From the NCBI GenBank assembly GCA_035771165.1, contig JAWNZC010000222.1, positions 1 through 64,000 of the forward strand: 64,000 bases of DNA, given 5' to 3'. Position 1 is the stretch's first letter. The number at the start of each line of letters is the position of its first letter. Under the pieces are notes generated by a model. That model worked only from the letters and a program-made list of their open reading frames with translations. It did no database searches and had not been told where the DNA came from. The translations under genes and the position numbers were made by a program. The stretch comes from Paragorgia papillata. Taxonomy: Eukaryota; Cnidaria; Anthozoa; Scleralcyonacea; Coralliidae. Positions 12,759-21,310 of this stretch are shown in pieces.

Positions 12759-12932
12759 GAACAAGAAGTAAACGACAATTGGACCCTGAAAGGGTGGCTA
12801 AGATATCCGTTCTTACGTCTTTAAGAGTTCCCAACCTCACCAGAAGAAGTGGACAAACTGTGGAGGGATTGTCGCAAGGCAATAGACGAATTTCTGCGCC
12901 GACCCAAAAAGGGTAAAGACCAAGCGAGATAG
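12759..12932 (+). pseudogene. BEN-domain gene exon (C-terminal half), copy A
   Basis: The exon follows the acceptor TTTCACATTTAG (ending 12758). It starts GTRSKRQLDPERVAKI, the typical start of the BEN C-terminal half (LDP-x-R-x-x-x-I). A shift of one base near 12805-12825 then gives EFPTSPEEVDKLWRDCRKAI and a basic tail RRPKKGK before the stop TAG at 12930-12932. The W-x-x-C-x-x-A-I pattern is the classic last BEN helix. The single shift makes the copy non-functional as read, unless it is a sequencing error. Confidence 0.7.
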
Positions 12933-13118
12933 CCCGTAAATTAAATTTAACAAAACCTCTCCACAGATTGTCCTTTTTTTTTCAAATTTTCCTCAAAATA
13001 TGACGTACTTCAAGCAGTTCTTGCAAGAAATGCAGCATGATTCACTGCATGGTTGAAGACTCATCGGGGCCCTTGCCAACGGTCACAACATGGATGCGTT
13101 TCTTTCCAATCTCTATAG

Positions 13119-13223
13119 ATTCATTTCACTGAGGGAAAACAGCAGCAGTTCGGTTTGGAAGAGATGATGAAAGGAGTAAAAGTGAAGGATTGCGAGTTTC
13201 AGACAAAGCAACCCAAGAAAAAG
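13119..13223 (+). CDS. Exon of BEN-type gene (35 codons), intact
   Basis: The exon lies between an acceptor (CAATCTCTATAG, ending 13118) and a donor (AAG before GTTTGA at 13224). It is exactly 105 bases and open throughout, starting IHFTEGKQQQFGLEEMMKGV and ending in KQPKKK. The same segment occurs in broken form at 8452-8580 and, further decayed, near 7410-7540. It is lysine-rich at its end and could carry a nuclear targeting signal. No catalytic motif is seen. It is assigned to the BEN-type gene because it precedes the acidic and BEN exons in the best-ordered copy. The rest of this copy is broken, so the exon is probably part of a pseudogene. Confidence 0.45.
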
Positions 13224-13356
13224 GTTTGAAGCATTTTTTAGCTCATGTTTTTCATGAATTCGTTTTTTGTGTACGAGTTTAATTAATTTTTCTGTTTATT
13301 CGTGTGTGTTTATTAATAATTTATTTTATATTCATTTATGTATAATTTATTTGCAG

Positions 13357-13490
13357 TGAGCCGTTAGAGAGGATGGAGCTCGACTAGAGTTTGAAGAGAT
13401 GCTGCAGGCAGCTGTCAAGCGAGAGGAAACAGATGGGGGGGGGGGGGGGGGGGGGGTTGGGGTTCGAGGGGGAAAATTTGAATATAGATT
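13357..13490 (+). pseudogene. Acidic/coiled exon of BEN-type gene with 22-base G run
   Basis: After a TTATTTGCAG acceptor the sequence reads, with a frame break, into LEFEEMLQAAVKREETDG and then enters 22 consecutive G (13435-13456). It corresponds to the cleaner copy at 18095-18245, which reads EFEDNFQQLFRAAFEREQTH and then only GGGGAAGGG. The G run is therefore an expansion of a short G-rich coding segment. A (TA)n tract follows at 13525-13550. Confidence 0.55.
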
Positions 13491-13584
13491 TGGAGGATCT
13501 ATAATTGGCGGGGTTTTATTAAAATTATATATATATATATATATATATATGGGAAAAAATTACTGTAACGTGTATTTGTGATAA

Positions 13585-13860
13585 CAAAAAAAGCGAAGCC
13601 AACAGCGCAAGCTGTAATTAAACACATCGAACGTAAACATCGTTGTCAAGAATGATGGACAATTTTACATATCACGATGTTAAGTTAATGAGCGCACGCT
13701 AAATAGTTCATTGCAACTCGTTTGTTCTTCTACCAGTGAAGTTCCTATTGAGGAATTATCTTTAAGAGAAAAGGCTTTAAAATATTTCCAATATTTTATG
13801 GACACAGTAGTGCGTTAGTAGAAGAGCAAGTAAGTTGCAAAATGATTCCATTGTTCATGT
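13585..13860 (+). pseudogene. BEN-type gene exons: PTAQAVIKHIERKH and EELSLREKALKYF segments
   Basis: The first part reads PTAQAVIKHIERKHR and loses frame where other copies read KKDGNVTYNDLKLMSA (best copy 18301-18430). The second part (13722-13830) reads VCSSTSEVPIEELSLREKAL, then KYFQYFMDTVV. These are probably helical segments N-terminal to the BEN domain. No known domain is recognised in them. The order matches 17581-17945. Confidence 0.5.
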
Positions 13861-14004
13861 CACCTGAAAAGGTTTATCGTGCAACAAAATGAGCATTCAG
13901 TTGTTTTTCTTTGATATACTGCTATAATACGACATTTTAATACTACGTTTAGTTTCAAAGGAACGGATTGATTGCTGACATTTGTTGAATACTCAGAAAG
14001 TCCT

Positions 14005-14650
14005 CGTTCTCCAAACTTTCCTCCACTTTCCTCGGGTCAGATGGAGGACAAATATTAAGTCCAAATTTGTTTCTGGTTAGGTAGACAGTACTAAGTGTTC
14101 CTGGACACAGGTATTTCGAGCCATTTACGAATATAACTGTTCGCTATAGAATCAATGTTCTCTGAAATCCAAGTTTTTGATAAAGTAGTAGCAGTAAAAT
14201 GCCAGGATATTTTGGAATAAAACATAGCGACTGTTACAAGAGGATTTTATTTTTTGGATGTAGTAGCTTGGAATCAATATCAGTCATTAGTTCGTCAATG
14301 AGGGAGGTAAGTTCAGACTTGTGTTGTTGATCGGGACATATTGAAATCAAAGTATCTTCCTAAATATTGAAAATACTCGCCAATTTTGGTCGCTGGAATT
14401 AGTTGATTATAAATGAGGAGTTTCGGTAGATATTGGATGGATTTTGTTACAGCTTTTTTAATGCCAAAACTACTACACTTATCAATCCGTATAATCATGT
14501 TGGACCATTGGCACCAAATTGAAAAGCGGTTCAAAAAGATGTTGGTTTTCTGATTCTTGACTACTTATAACAGCAGCGTCATCAGCAAACTGAAACCAGT
14601 GGATAGGATTTAAAAACTGAAAGGAGAAACCAAACTGTATAACTGATATG
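14005..14650 (-). pseudogene. LINE reverse transcriptase fragment, copy B
   Basis: Reading on the minus strand from 14650: FQFLNPIHWFQFADDAAVIS (the FADD box is the catalytic motif of non-LTR reverse transcriptases), then a thumb-type segment with SIWCQWSNM and FGIKKA, SIQYLPKLLIYNQLIP and YLGRYFDF. After frame shifts come LTSLIDELMTDIDSKLLHPK, SKISWHFTATTLSKTW, ENIDSIANSYIRKWLEIPVS and LSTVYLTRNKFGLNICPPS. The frame is broken at least three times. No 5' endonuclease part is present. It is a dead 5'-truncated LINE remnant carried along in the segmental duplication. Confidence 0.8.
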
Positions 14651-15215
14651 CTTTAAATAGTATGTTTACTTTGCGTGGAGCTTGCCAGTTTTTTGAAAAA
14701 TGATGCGCGCGCAACACCTGAAACTCGCCTATAGACCACTCGTTAACTCAGCCAATCAGAATGCCGAATTTGTAATAGACCATTAGTTGGTTGATACTAA
14801 TAAGTAATATATCCGACAAGAGTCAGTGTTTTTTTCTCCAATTTCTAAATACAACAAAGCAGGTTGAAATTACGAGGCGAAGCCTAGCTTGCCTGTATTT
14901 AGACATCGGAGGACGAGCACTGACGAGTGTTGGATATAGCTGCTCAAACGAATTCTATTTTAAGAGAAAATCGACCTAAAAGTTTGCTAGATTTGACAGT
15001 AGTCTTTCCTTAATTTCTAAATACTGTTTAAATATCTTTTAAATTTACCATGAATTATTAATGAGTTTGATTTAATTAATTTAGGGAAAGAATTGTTTTA
15101 GAAACTAGATACAAGGACGACAAACACTAGATTAGTACTGGATGCTAAAAACAGGTGACTGCTTAGTCTGTTTCTAGACATTTTATTGTTGTTGTTTTTT
15201 TGCTTTAGAACACCA

Positions 15216-15425
15216 ACGAGTGTCCCTCTAGTGATGAGGTGGAACAAGTAGGGTTTGGTGCCCCCTCCCAAGCCACCAGAGACATGTCAACCTGTTGTGG
15301 CATCCAACACAGTGGATGAATCGCTACTGATTCGTCTCAAAGCGATAAGTCGTTCTGTCGGGAAGTCGTTCTGACAGGTTTTGCTGAACGTCTTCGTTCC
15401 GTGAGGAACAAACGATGTTGACAAG
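15216..15425 (+). pseudogene. BEN-domain gene exon (N-terminal half), copy B
   Basis: The frame starts ECPSSDEVEQVGFGAPSQAT, then, after a one-base shift, runs through NTVDESLLIRLKA as in copy A and in the intact exon at 18463-18625. Further shifts follow before ERLRSVRNKRC. The tail differs from the copy at 18463, where the exon ends in ISTNASG at a donor. Confidence 0.6.
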
Positions 15426-15829
15426 CCTGGTTGCCCGACATTTCAATAGTGCCAACCATTGTATTTCAGACATGAAAGTTTGTGCCATCTCACCCATTTC
15501 TGGTGGTAATGTCAGCCGCAAAAAGACTAGAAAAGCATCTCATTTTCAAAATTGGTACCATTCATCCTCACGGACTCAACGAACGTTTTTCTTTTATTTA
15601 AACACCTCTGAAGATGTTGTTTCTGTTCAGCAAGGGCGGACATAAACAGCGTTTTCACTTTATTAATTTATCTATTTTTTACTCTCGCTCATCCTCTTTA
15701 CACCCCCTCCTTTTTACTCATCGACGATATGAATAGCAAATGTCTTTCGCATCTTATTTTCTATTTGTTATTGTTATTTTGCTTTGATTGCTAATTTTTC
15801 GCATCTCATTATCAATTTGTTATTGTCAT

Positions 15830-16110
15830 AAATAAAGTTAGTTTACTCTGGTTTCCTTCTGTCTTAACACTGGATATTGATATAACACTGGATACTGGAT
15901 ATTGTCCTTACTGGACATCTAGGGGAGAACAGTTTAGATATGACTGATAGGGTTATCAGTCATATCTAAACAAAATTAATCATATCTAAATAAAGTTAGT
16001 TTACTCTGGTTTCCTTCTGTAGTAACACCGGACCAGTGAGAGATGGTTCTTACTGGACCTCTAGGGAGAACAGTTTAGATATGACTGATAGAGTTATCCA
16101 GTTATAAAAT
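15830..16110 (+). repeat. Tandem duplication with perfect hairpin, copy B
   Basis: Same two-unit arrangement as 12290-12575. The hairpin is at 15932-15971, with 18-base arms and a four-base loop, and is unchanged between the copies although the surroundings have drifted. Confidence 0.75.
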
Positions 16111-16303
16111 AAAGTTTACTTTAAAATAGTACAGTGCTTCGTAGGGCAGTGTTTTAGATTAGAGCAAAAGTGAAAAGGTGGTAAACTGCTGAGATTAGGT
16201 CATGATAACGAAATATGATGTTTCAAGCAGAGCCCTTCAATCAGAGTAACAAGTTTAGTTTAGCTTTTCATTAATGTTTTGATGTTCTTTCTTTCCCATT
16301 TAG

Positions 16304-16460
16304 GAACCAGAGATAAGCGTCAACTTGACCCTGAAAGGGTCACTAAGATTCGCAAATACGGTTTTTGAGAATTTCGCCACCTCCCCCCAAGAGGAAGATA
16401 AGGTGTGGGGGGATTGCCATAGGGCAATAGATGGAATTTCTAAGACGACCCAAAAAGGGT
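16304..16460 (+). pseudogene. BEN-domain gene exon (C-terminal half), copy B
   Basis: Acceptor TTTCCCATTTAG, then GTRDKRQLDPERVTKIRKY. A shift of one base gives VFENFATSPQEEDKVWGDCH and RAIDG before frame is lost again. The LDPER and W-x-D-C motifs of the BEN C-terminal half are clear. Compared with copy A, different positions are broken, so the copies were damaged, or mis-sequenced, independently. Confidence 0.65.
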
Positions 16461-16479
16461 AAAGAGATAAATTAAATTT

Positions 16480-16660
16480 AACAGAGAAGGAGGAGGAGGA
16501 GGCCGGAAAGGAAGATTTCGAAACAGCTATTACTTGCGGCCTTCGCGAGAGAGGAAACGTATGGGAGGGGAGGGGGGGGGGGGGGGTGAGGGCAAGAGGG
16601 ACATTCGGGACAATTTAAATTTTAAAATTAATTTTTCTGTTTATTTTTTGTGTGTGTTTA
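16480..16660 (+). pseudogene. Acidic exon of BEN-type gene with 15-base G run
   Basis: Reads EKEEEEAGKEDFETAITCGL and RERGNVWE, then a G-rich stretch with 15 consecutive G at 16572-16586, then EGHSG-type sequence in another frame. It is homologous to 18095-18245 and 13357-13490. Confidence 0.5.
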
Positions 16661-17029
16661 TTAATCGTTTATTATATATTCATTTATGTAGAAATGTATT
16701 TACACATGGTCGAAGTTTTAATTGGGACCCCCCTCATTGCTCGACAGCCAAATCCAATTCAGGATGGTGGGAGTCAAAGAGATGACTTCGACTCGGGCCA
16801 AGTATGTTTTGAACGGAAGTAGAGACTATTGGAAACAAAATCTCTGCTTCTTTTTCCAATAGGGAAGCAAGATTAGCATGCGTGTAGAGTGTCTACGGGT
16901 CGACAGAAAACCCAGTTTCCTCCCATTGACACTGCAGCCACCCAAGGCTGCATTACCTTAGCCTGTCAAGCCAGCACGGATTCACTCAGTTTTGACTTTG
17001 GTGAGTCGAATCCGCAGCTATGTATTTTA

Positions 17030-17135
17030 CATTTTCCCAACCCCACCGCAAGAACATGATAAAGTGTGGAGGGATTGCATCGGAGGGCAATCGATGAAGT
17101 TTTACGGCGTCCTAAGGGAAAAGGGAAATAGCCCG
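17030..17135 (+). pseudogene. Third, partial BEN C-half exon
   Basis: The sequence CCCCACCGCAAGAACATGATAAAGTGTGG... gives DKVWRDCIGG and then, with a shift, a basic tail like the RRPKKGK end of 12759-12932. The N-terminal LDPER part is missing or unrecognisable. It is followed at 17114-17150 by GGGAAATAGCCCGTAAAT, which also follows the stop in copy A. Confidence 0.45.
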
Positions 17136-17149
17136 TAAATATATTTTTA

Positions 17150-17345
17150 ACAAACCTCATCAAACATATATATAGCCTCAACAAAACTGTGACGTGCAAA
17201 TGTGACAGGGACAAAACAAAGCCAACAGCGATGAGATGAATGAAACGTTCTTACAAGAAATAACAGACACCGCTTAAGGAAAGATGGAAATGTCACCTAT
17301 AATGATCTAAAGCTAATGAGCGCACACTAAATAGTTCATTGCAAC
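17150..17345 (+). pseudogene. BEN-type gene segment, TCKCDRDK exon copy
   Basis: ATATATAGCCTCAACAAAAC followed by a frame reading LTCKCDRDKTKPTAM, then a stop. KDGNVTYNDLKLMSAH follows in a shifted frame. It is almost identical to 17581-17757, including the same breaks, so these two copies duplicated after the damage occurred. Confidence 0.55.
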
Positions 17346-17439
17346 TCGTTTGTTCTAAAACTCAACTAGTTCACTTAGTCACCAGGGGTGTACTACAACC
17401 CTTGCGTTTATATGGAGACCGGGACAGATTTATTCCCAT

Positions 17440-17760
17440 GTAAACGCGACATCCGGGTACACGGGGAAGAATTGCTTTTTTTTTGGGGGGGGGGGGGGGG
17501 GGGGGGGTTGAAGGGCAAGAGGGACAATCGGGGCAATTCAAGGCGAAAAAAATATCAAATATTTCTTGGAGGGGGCTCACCAAACATATATATAGCCTCA
17601 ACAAAACTGTGACGTGCAAATGTGACAGGGACAAAACAAAGCCAACAGCGATGAGATGAATGAAACGTTTTCACAAGGAAGGACAGACACCGCTTAAGGA
17701 AAGATGGAAATGTCACCTATAATGATCTAAAGCTAATGAGCGCACACTAAATAGTTCATT
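17440..17760 (+). pseudogene. BEN-type gene segment with 23-base G run and TCKCDRDK exon
   Basis: The acidic exon is reduced to its end, replaced by T9 and G23 (17485-17507), followed by EGQEGQSGQFK-like sequence and then NIYIASTKLTCKCDRDKTKP. The exon copy after 17581 duplicates 17164-17345. Confidence 0.5.
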
Positions 17761-17947
17761 GCAAGTCGTTTGTTCTTCTACCAGTGAAGTTCCTATTGAG
17801 GGATTATCTTTAAGAGAAAGGCTTAAAATATTTCTAATATTTTATGGACACAGTAGTGCGTTAGTAAAAGAACAAGAAACTTGCGCGTCTTCTTCAAACT
17901 CGAACGGCGAATCTCAAGAAATTGCGTTGGATGCATCCACACCCTGA
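17755..17947 (+). pseudogene. BEN-type gene segment, VPIEGLSLRE exon copy
   Basis: Reads VCSSTSEVPIEGLSLRERL and, after a shift, FLIFYGHSSALVKEQET and a serine-rich tail SSSNSNGESQEIALDAS before a stop at 17945. It is the second copy of the segment at 13722-13830 and extends further. No domain is recognised. Confidence 0.45.
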
Positions 17948-18094
17948 GGCGAGTTGTATAATAATACTTTTCCATATAAATGTAAAATGTAAATGTCTTT
18001 ATTCCATTGATAAACTTACATACCAATGCTTACAATATTTTTACTACAGGTATATGTACCTCAAAACATATTACTTTTTGAATAAATCTGAAGA

Positions 18095-18430
18095 AAAAAT
18101 ATTTCTTCGGAGAGAAGGAACAGGAGGAAAGAAAGGAATTCGAAGATAATTTCCAGCAGCTTTTTCGTGCTGCGTTCGAAAGAGAGCAAACGCATGGGGA
18201 AGGGCAAGAGGGACATTCCGGACAATTTAAATGTAAAAAAGTCGATAATCTATCTTGGAGGGGGGCTGATAAAACATATATACAGCACAAAGAAATCTAT
18301 AACGTGTAAATGTGACAGGGACAAACCATAGCCAACAGCGCAAGCCATTATAAAACATATTGAAAGAAAGCATCGCGTAAAGAAAGATGGAAATGTCACG
18401 TATAATGATCTAAAGCTAATGAGCGCACAA
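18095..18430 (+). pseudogene. Best-preserved acidic and PTAQAIIKHIERKH exons of BEN-type gene
   Basis: Reads EKEQEERKEFEDNFQQLFRA and AFEREQTHGEGQEGHSGQFK without interruption (about 18115-18235). After an intervening shift it reads TCKCDRDKP, one stop codon (TAG, where other copies read AAG), and PTAQAIIKHIERKHRVKKDG, NVTYNDLKLMSAQ to 18430. The single nonsense change suggests the segment was coding until recently. The helical, charged composition is consistent with an oligomerisation or linker region before a BEN domain. Confidence 0.55.
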
Positions 18431-18462
18431 TAGGCCGTCGGCCGTAAGCTGAAATCTATCAC

Positions 18463-18625
18463 TTGTGTAGCACAAGAGACCTGTCAACCTGTGTGGCATC
18501 TAACACAGTGGATGAATCGCTACTGATTCGTCTCAAAGCGAAAAGTCATTCCGTTCGTAACTTCGCGGTTAATCTTGTGCGGGAAATGTTCGAACCGGAT
18601 GAACTGATATCCACGAATGCATCAG
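18463..18625 (+). CDS. BEN-domain exon, N-terminal half, intact frame
   Basis: An uninterrupted frame reads DLSTCVASNTVDESLLIRLK, AKSHSVRNFAVNLVREMFEP and DELISTNASG, ending at a donor (TCA G before GTACGT at 18626). The pattern NFA-x-x-L-x-x-x-x-F-x-x-x-E-L-x-x-x-N-x-x-G is the signature of the first half of a BEN domain. The matching second half begins G-T-R-x-K-R-x-LDPER, as in 12759-12932 and 16304-16460. No C-half exon follows this copy within the next kilobase, so it is orphaned. The left edge differs from copies A and B and may be a recombination junction. It is the best evidence for the identity of the whole cluster. Confidence 0.6.
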
Positions 18626-18764
18626 GTACGTGTATGATAATAAAATAAATTATCCTCATACTGTGCCAGAAATTAGCAACTGCTAGATCTAAGATTCTCG
18701 AAGTCAGTGTTTGGCTGGATAGTAGAAAATATCATTTTTCATTCAACTGATAGGGTTATCCAGT

Positions 18765-18915
18765 ATAAATAGCCAACAGCGCAAGCCATTATAAAACATA
18801 TTGAAAGAAAGCATTGCGTAAAGAAAGATGGAAATGTCACGTATAATGATCTAAAGCTAATGAGCGCACAATAGGCCGTCGGCCGTAAGCTGAAATCTAT
18901 CACTTGTGTAGCACA
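18765..18915 (+). repeat. Direct duplicate of 18325-18475
   Basis: From GCCAACAGCGCAAGCCATTA to ATCTATCACTTGTGTAGCAC the sequence repeats 18331-18473 nearly exactly. It contains the PTAQAIIKHIERKH segment again. The two copies bracket the intact BEN N-half exon, so the exon sits inside a tandem duplication. Confidence 0.75.
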
Positions 18916-18929
18916 TCGTTGGAACTATT

Positions 18930-19870
18930 TTTCACTGTGAATTCAGTGCATGTTTAATTTATTTTGTATTTTTTTTCTTGTGTACAGTGTGTTAATTATC
19001 ATTCAGTTTGATTAGTTTAGTTCTTTTGTTTAATTATTTACTCGTATGTGTATTTCATTTATTATTTATTCATTTATAGTTCACCAACTTAAGTTCAGTC
19101 TTTGAAAAAATGGATCTTCAATGTGGCGTTTTCCCCTGGCAGATGGCAAGCTATTGTTTTTTTTTACTAGAGTTATATATTCCATTCTATTGTATGTTCG
19201 TTCTTCAGAATTGGCTTTAGAATTAATTAAATCGTGCATGGTATTAAAAAGCTTGTTCATCAACTAGTTCAGTGTTAGCACAAACGGATCTCCAGTGCGG
19301 AATACTCCTAGTGGCGGAAGGCCAGGGGTGAAAATTTAGGTTAATGTTTTGAAATGAAATTGAAAAAAATTTATTGAAAAGGATTTTTTTCCTAGAGAAC
19401 GAAGTCAAAAACGTTAAAAAATAGATATAGTTTTTATTTTGCGCCTTCATTTTTAATGGATTTTAATTGTTACAATAATAATAGTAATGGTAGCTATTGC
19501 TCGAGCGCGACGCCCTCAGGTTCCATTGGCGGTGTGGAGAACATTCGAAGTTAGAGACGCTAAAATGGTGTTGTAGTGTGGTGGGGACTCGGGTGATGGA
19601 AATCTTTTGACAAGTGGTGGTGGCTGGGTGAGGTGGAAGCTTAACCCTTTATAATCCATTGGCCACTTTAAGAAGTTTATTCGAGCTAATGCCAGATAAT
19701 TTTATTCGGCATATGGGAAAGTCTTGGGCTATAAACGGTTATCCTTAGACATTTATCATGTCAGAATAAAGGCTACCTATTACGAGAACTTTCAATGCAC
19801 AGAGTAATACTAGTGAAAACTGAAAAAAATACCTTCAAATTATGTTGAACCATTGTTTTTTTAACATTTT
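18930..19870. other. No gene recognised
   Basis: AT-rich. A weakly repeated pair of segments is visible around 19100-19140 and 19285-19335. No domain-bearing frame was found. Confidence 0.4.
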
Positions 19871-19873
19871 TAG

Positions 19874-20842
19874 GTTGCTATGGAATCTATCATTGACAGC
19901 ACCCACACATTGGTAAGGCAAGTTGTTAATAATGTTAAAAGTGATGTACTTAAAGCCTTGCAAGCAAATAAGCAGAATGAAATTGTAGAGAATTTGTTTA
20001 ATTATGTGCCAGATCCATTTGCTGGCATTGAGACAGAGGCTTTACAATCAAAGTATATCTGAGAGCACTTCAATCATGTTGCATATCAAGAAATTGCACT
20101 GGGAAAAATACTTTCCAGAAAAAAGAAATGGTCAAAGAGAATAATCTGTGAAAAAGAAGATAAATTTATTTATATCCACATTCTTAAAAGCTTGCAGCAG
20201 CTGCTTCTTAATGAACGGATATCAACTATGGTTCTTAAAAAGCCAACTAGTTGTAGTGATGGTGTATACTATGATATCCACGATGGTAATTTTTATCGAT
20301 CTGACCAGTACTTTCGTGATCATGAAAATGTAATGTCATTGATAATTTATCATGATGAGCTGGAAGTGTGCAATCCATTGGGAAGTAATGCAAACACACA
20401 CAAAGTCGATATGTTTTACTACACCGTCAGTAACCTTCGCCCAAAAATCACATCAAAACGATGTGCTATTCGTTTGTTAGCAATTGCTAATGCATCCCTT
20501 GTTAAGAAGTATGTAAAATTTGTTCATGTCTACAGAGCAAGTTGGATCAAGCTGTATGGAACGAAATACAGTGAATCTGGTGTAATTGCTGTTGGTACTG
20601 AAGGAGATCCTGCTTTTCCTGTGTTTGGGATTATCTCAGACATATGGCTATTTGGTGATTTCACCTACTTTGGTGTGCTCTTGTTACAGACGGTGTGCTT
20701 TGACTACATCCATCAAGCTTACCAGGTGACTGAGCCAAGCAATGAAGAAGAAAGTGTGCATGCATGTGCATATAAAAGTCTTCTTGATTACAATGTTTCC
20801 CATGTTAAGGAAGATCAGCATGGAAACAAATGTTTCTGTTAA
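19874..20842 (+). pseudogene. Transposon-type protein with stop codon and probable internal deletion
   Basis: Acceptor AACATTTTTAG (ending 19873), then ATG at 19880. The frame reads through MESIIDSTHTLVRQVV to a TGA at 20060-20062 and continues in the same frame to 20842, 321 codons in all. Motifs include DGVYYDIHDGNFYRSDQYF, HDELEVCNPLGS and WIKLYGTKY. From memory, proteins of this kind form a large uncharacterised family in cnidarians and fishes that looks like a mobile-element or domesticated gene. In that family a long central region separates the CNPLG part from the WI-x-x-x-GTKY part. Here they are only about 40 residues apart, after LVKKY, which suggests a deletion. Family membership needs a search. 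Confidence 0.55.
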
Positions 20843-20942
20843 ATATGACCTGGATGACCTTATTGAGGAAAACATTCAGGGGGAACCATCCTCTGAACAT
20901 GTGAGAATTCTTGACATTCTATTACTGCAGCTTTATGCATAC

Positions 20943-21310
20943 CTAGTTTAAGTTATTCAACCTGTTTCTGCCTAGCCTTAATTATTAGTATAGTTATAAC
21001 TGTCTATAGAACAGAGTGGTTAGGGACCAAGGGATGTGCAAAGCTAGTGATTTAGTCGATGGACTTTTACTATACAAGATTATGAATGAAATGTAGGTAT
21101 TTACACAGCCAGATTAATCTTCGCTGGCATTGAGTTTGTTTTATAGAAAGTTGAGTGTAGGAATTCACTATCCTGTTTGTTCCTGTGTATTTGTATGTGT
21201 ATAATATTCTCCTAATTCTACTGAGCATGTATGTTTTGATTTGTACTAGGAAATGTATAGATCCCGCTCATTTATACCAGGAAATATTATACTATTTTGT
21301 CCCCAGGGGG
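20943..21310 (+). repeat. Dispersed repeat shared with 10260-10405
   Basis: TATTTGTATGTGTATAATAT, GAGCATGTATGTTTTGATTT and TTTATACCAGGAAATATTAT recur in indel-rich form at 10280-10405. It lies 3' of the transposon-type pseudogene here and 5' of the segmental duplication there, so it may be its 3' UTR or an independent element. Confidence 0.5.

Larger units (their letters stand above)
10405..12955 (+). repeat. Segmental duplication, copy A
   Basis: About 2.5 kb that aligns end to end with 14106-16480 in the same orientation, from ACAGGTATTTCGAGCC to the AAATTTAACA that follows the BEN C-half exon. It contains a minus-strand LINE fragment followed by plus-strand BEN exons. Copy A is about 170 bases longer because of many scattered small insertions. 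Substitutions are relatively few. Confidence 0.8.
14106..16480 (+). repeat. Segmental duplication, copy B
   Basis: Copy of 10405-12955 with the same order of parts: minus-strand LINE fragment, spacer, BEN N-half exon, intron with hairpin units, BEN C-half exon. It is shorter and its reading frames are somewhat better preserved. Confidence 0.8.
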
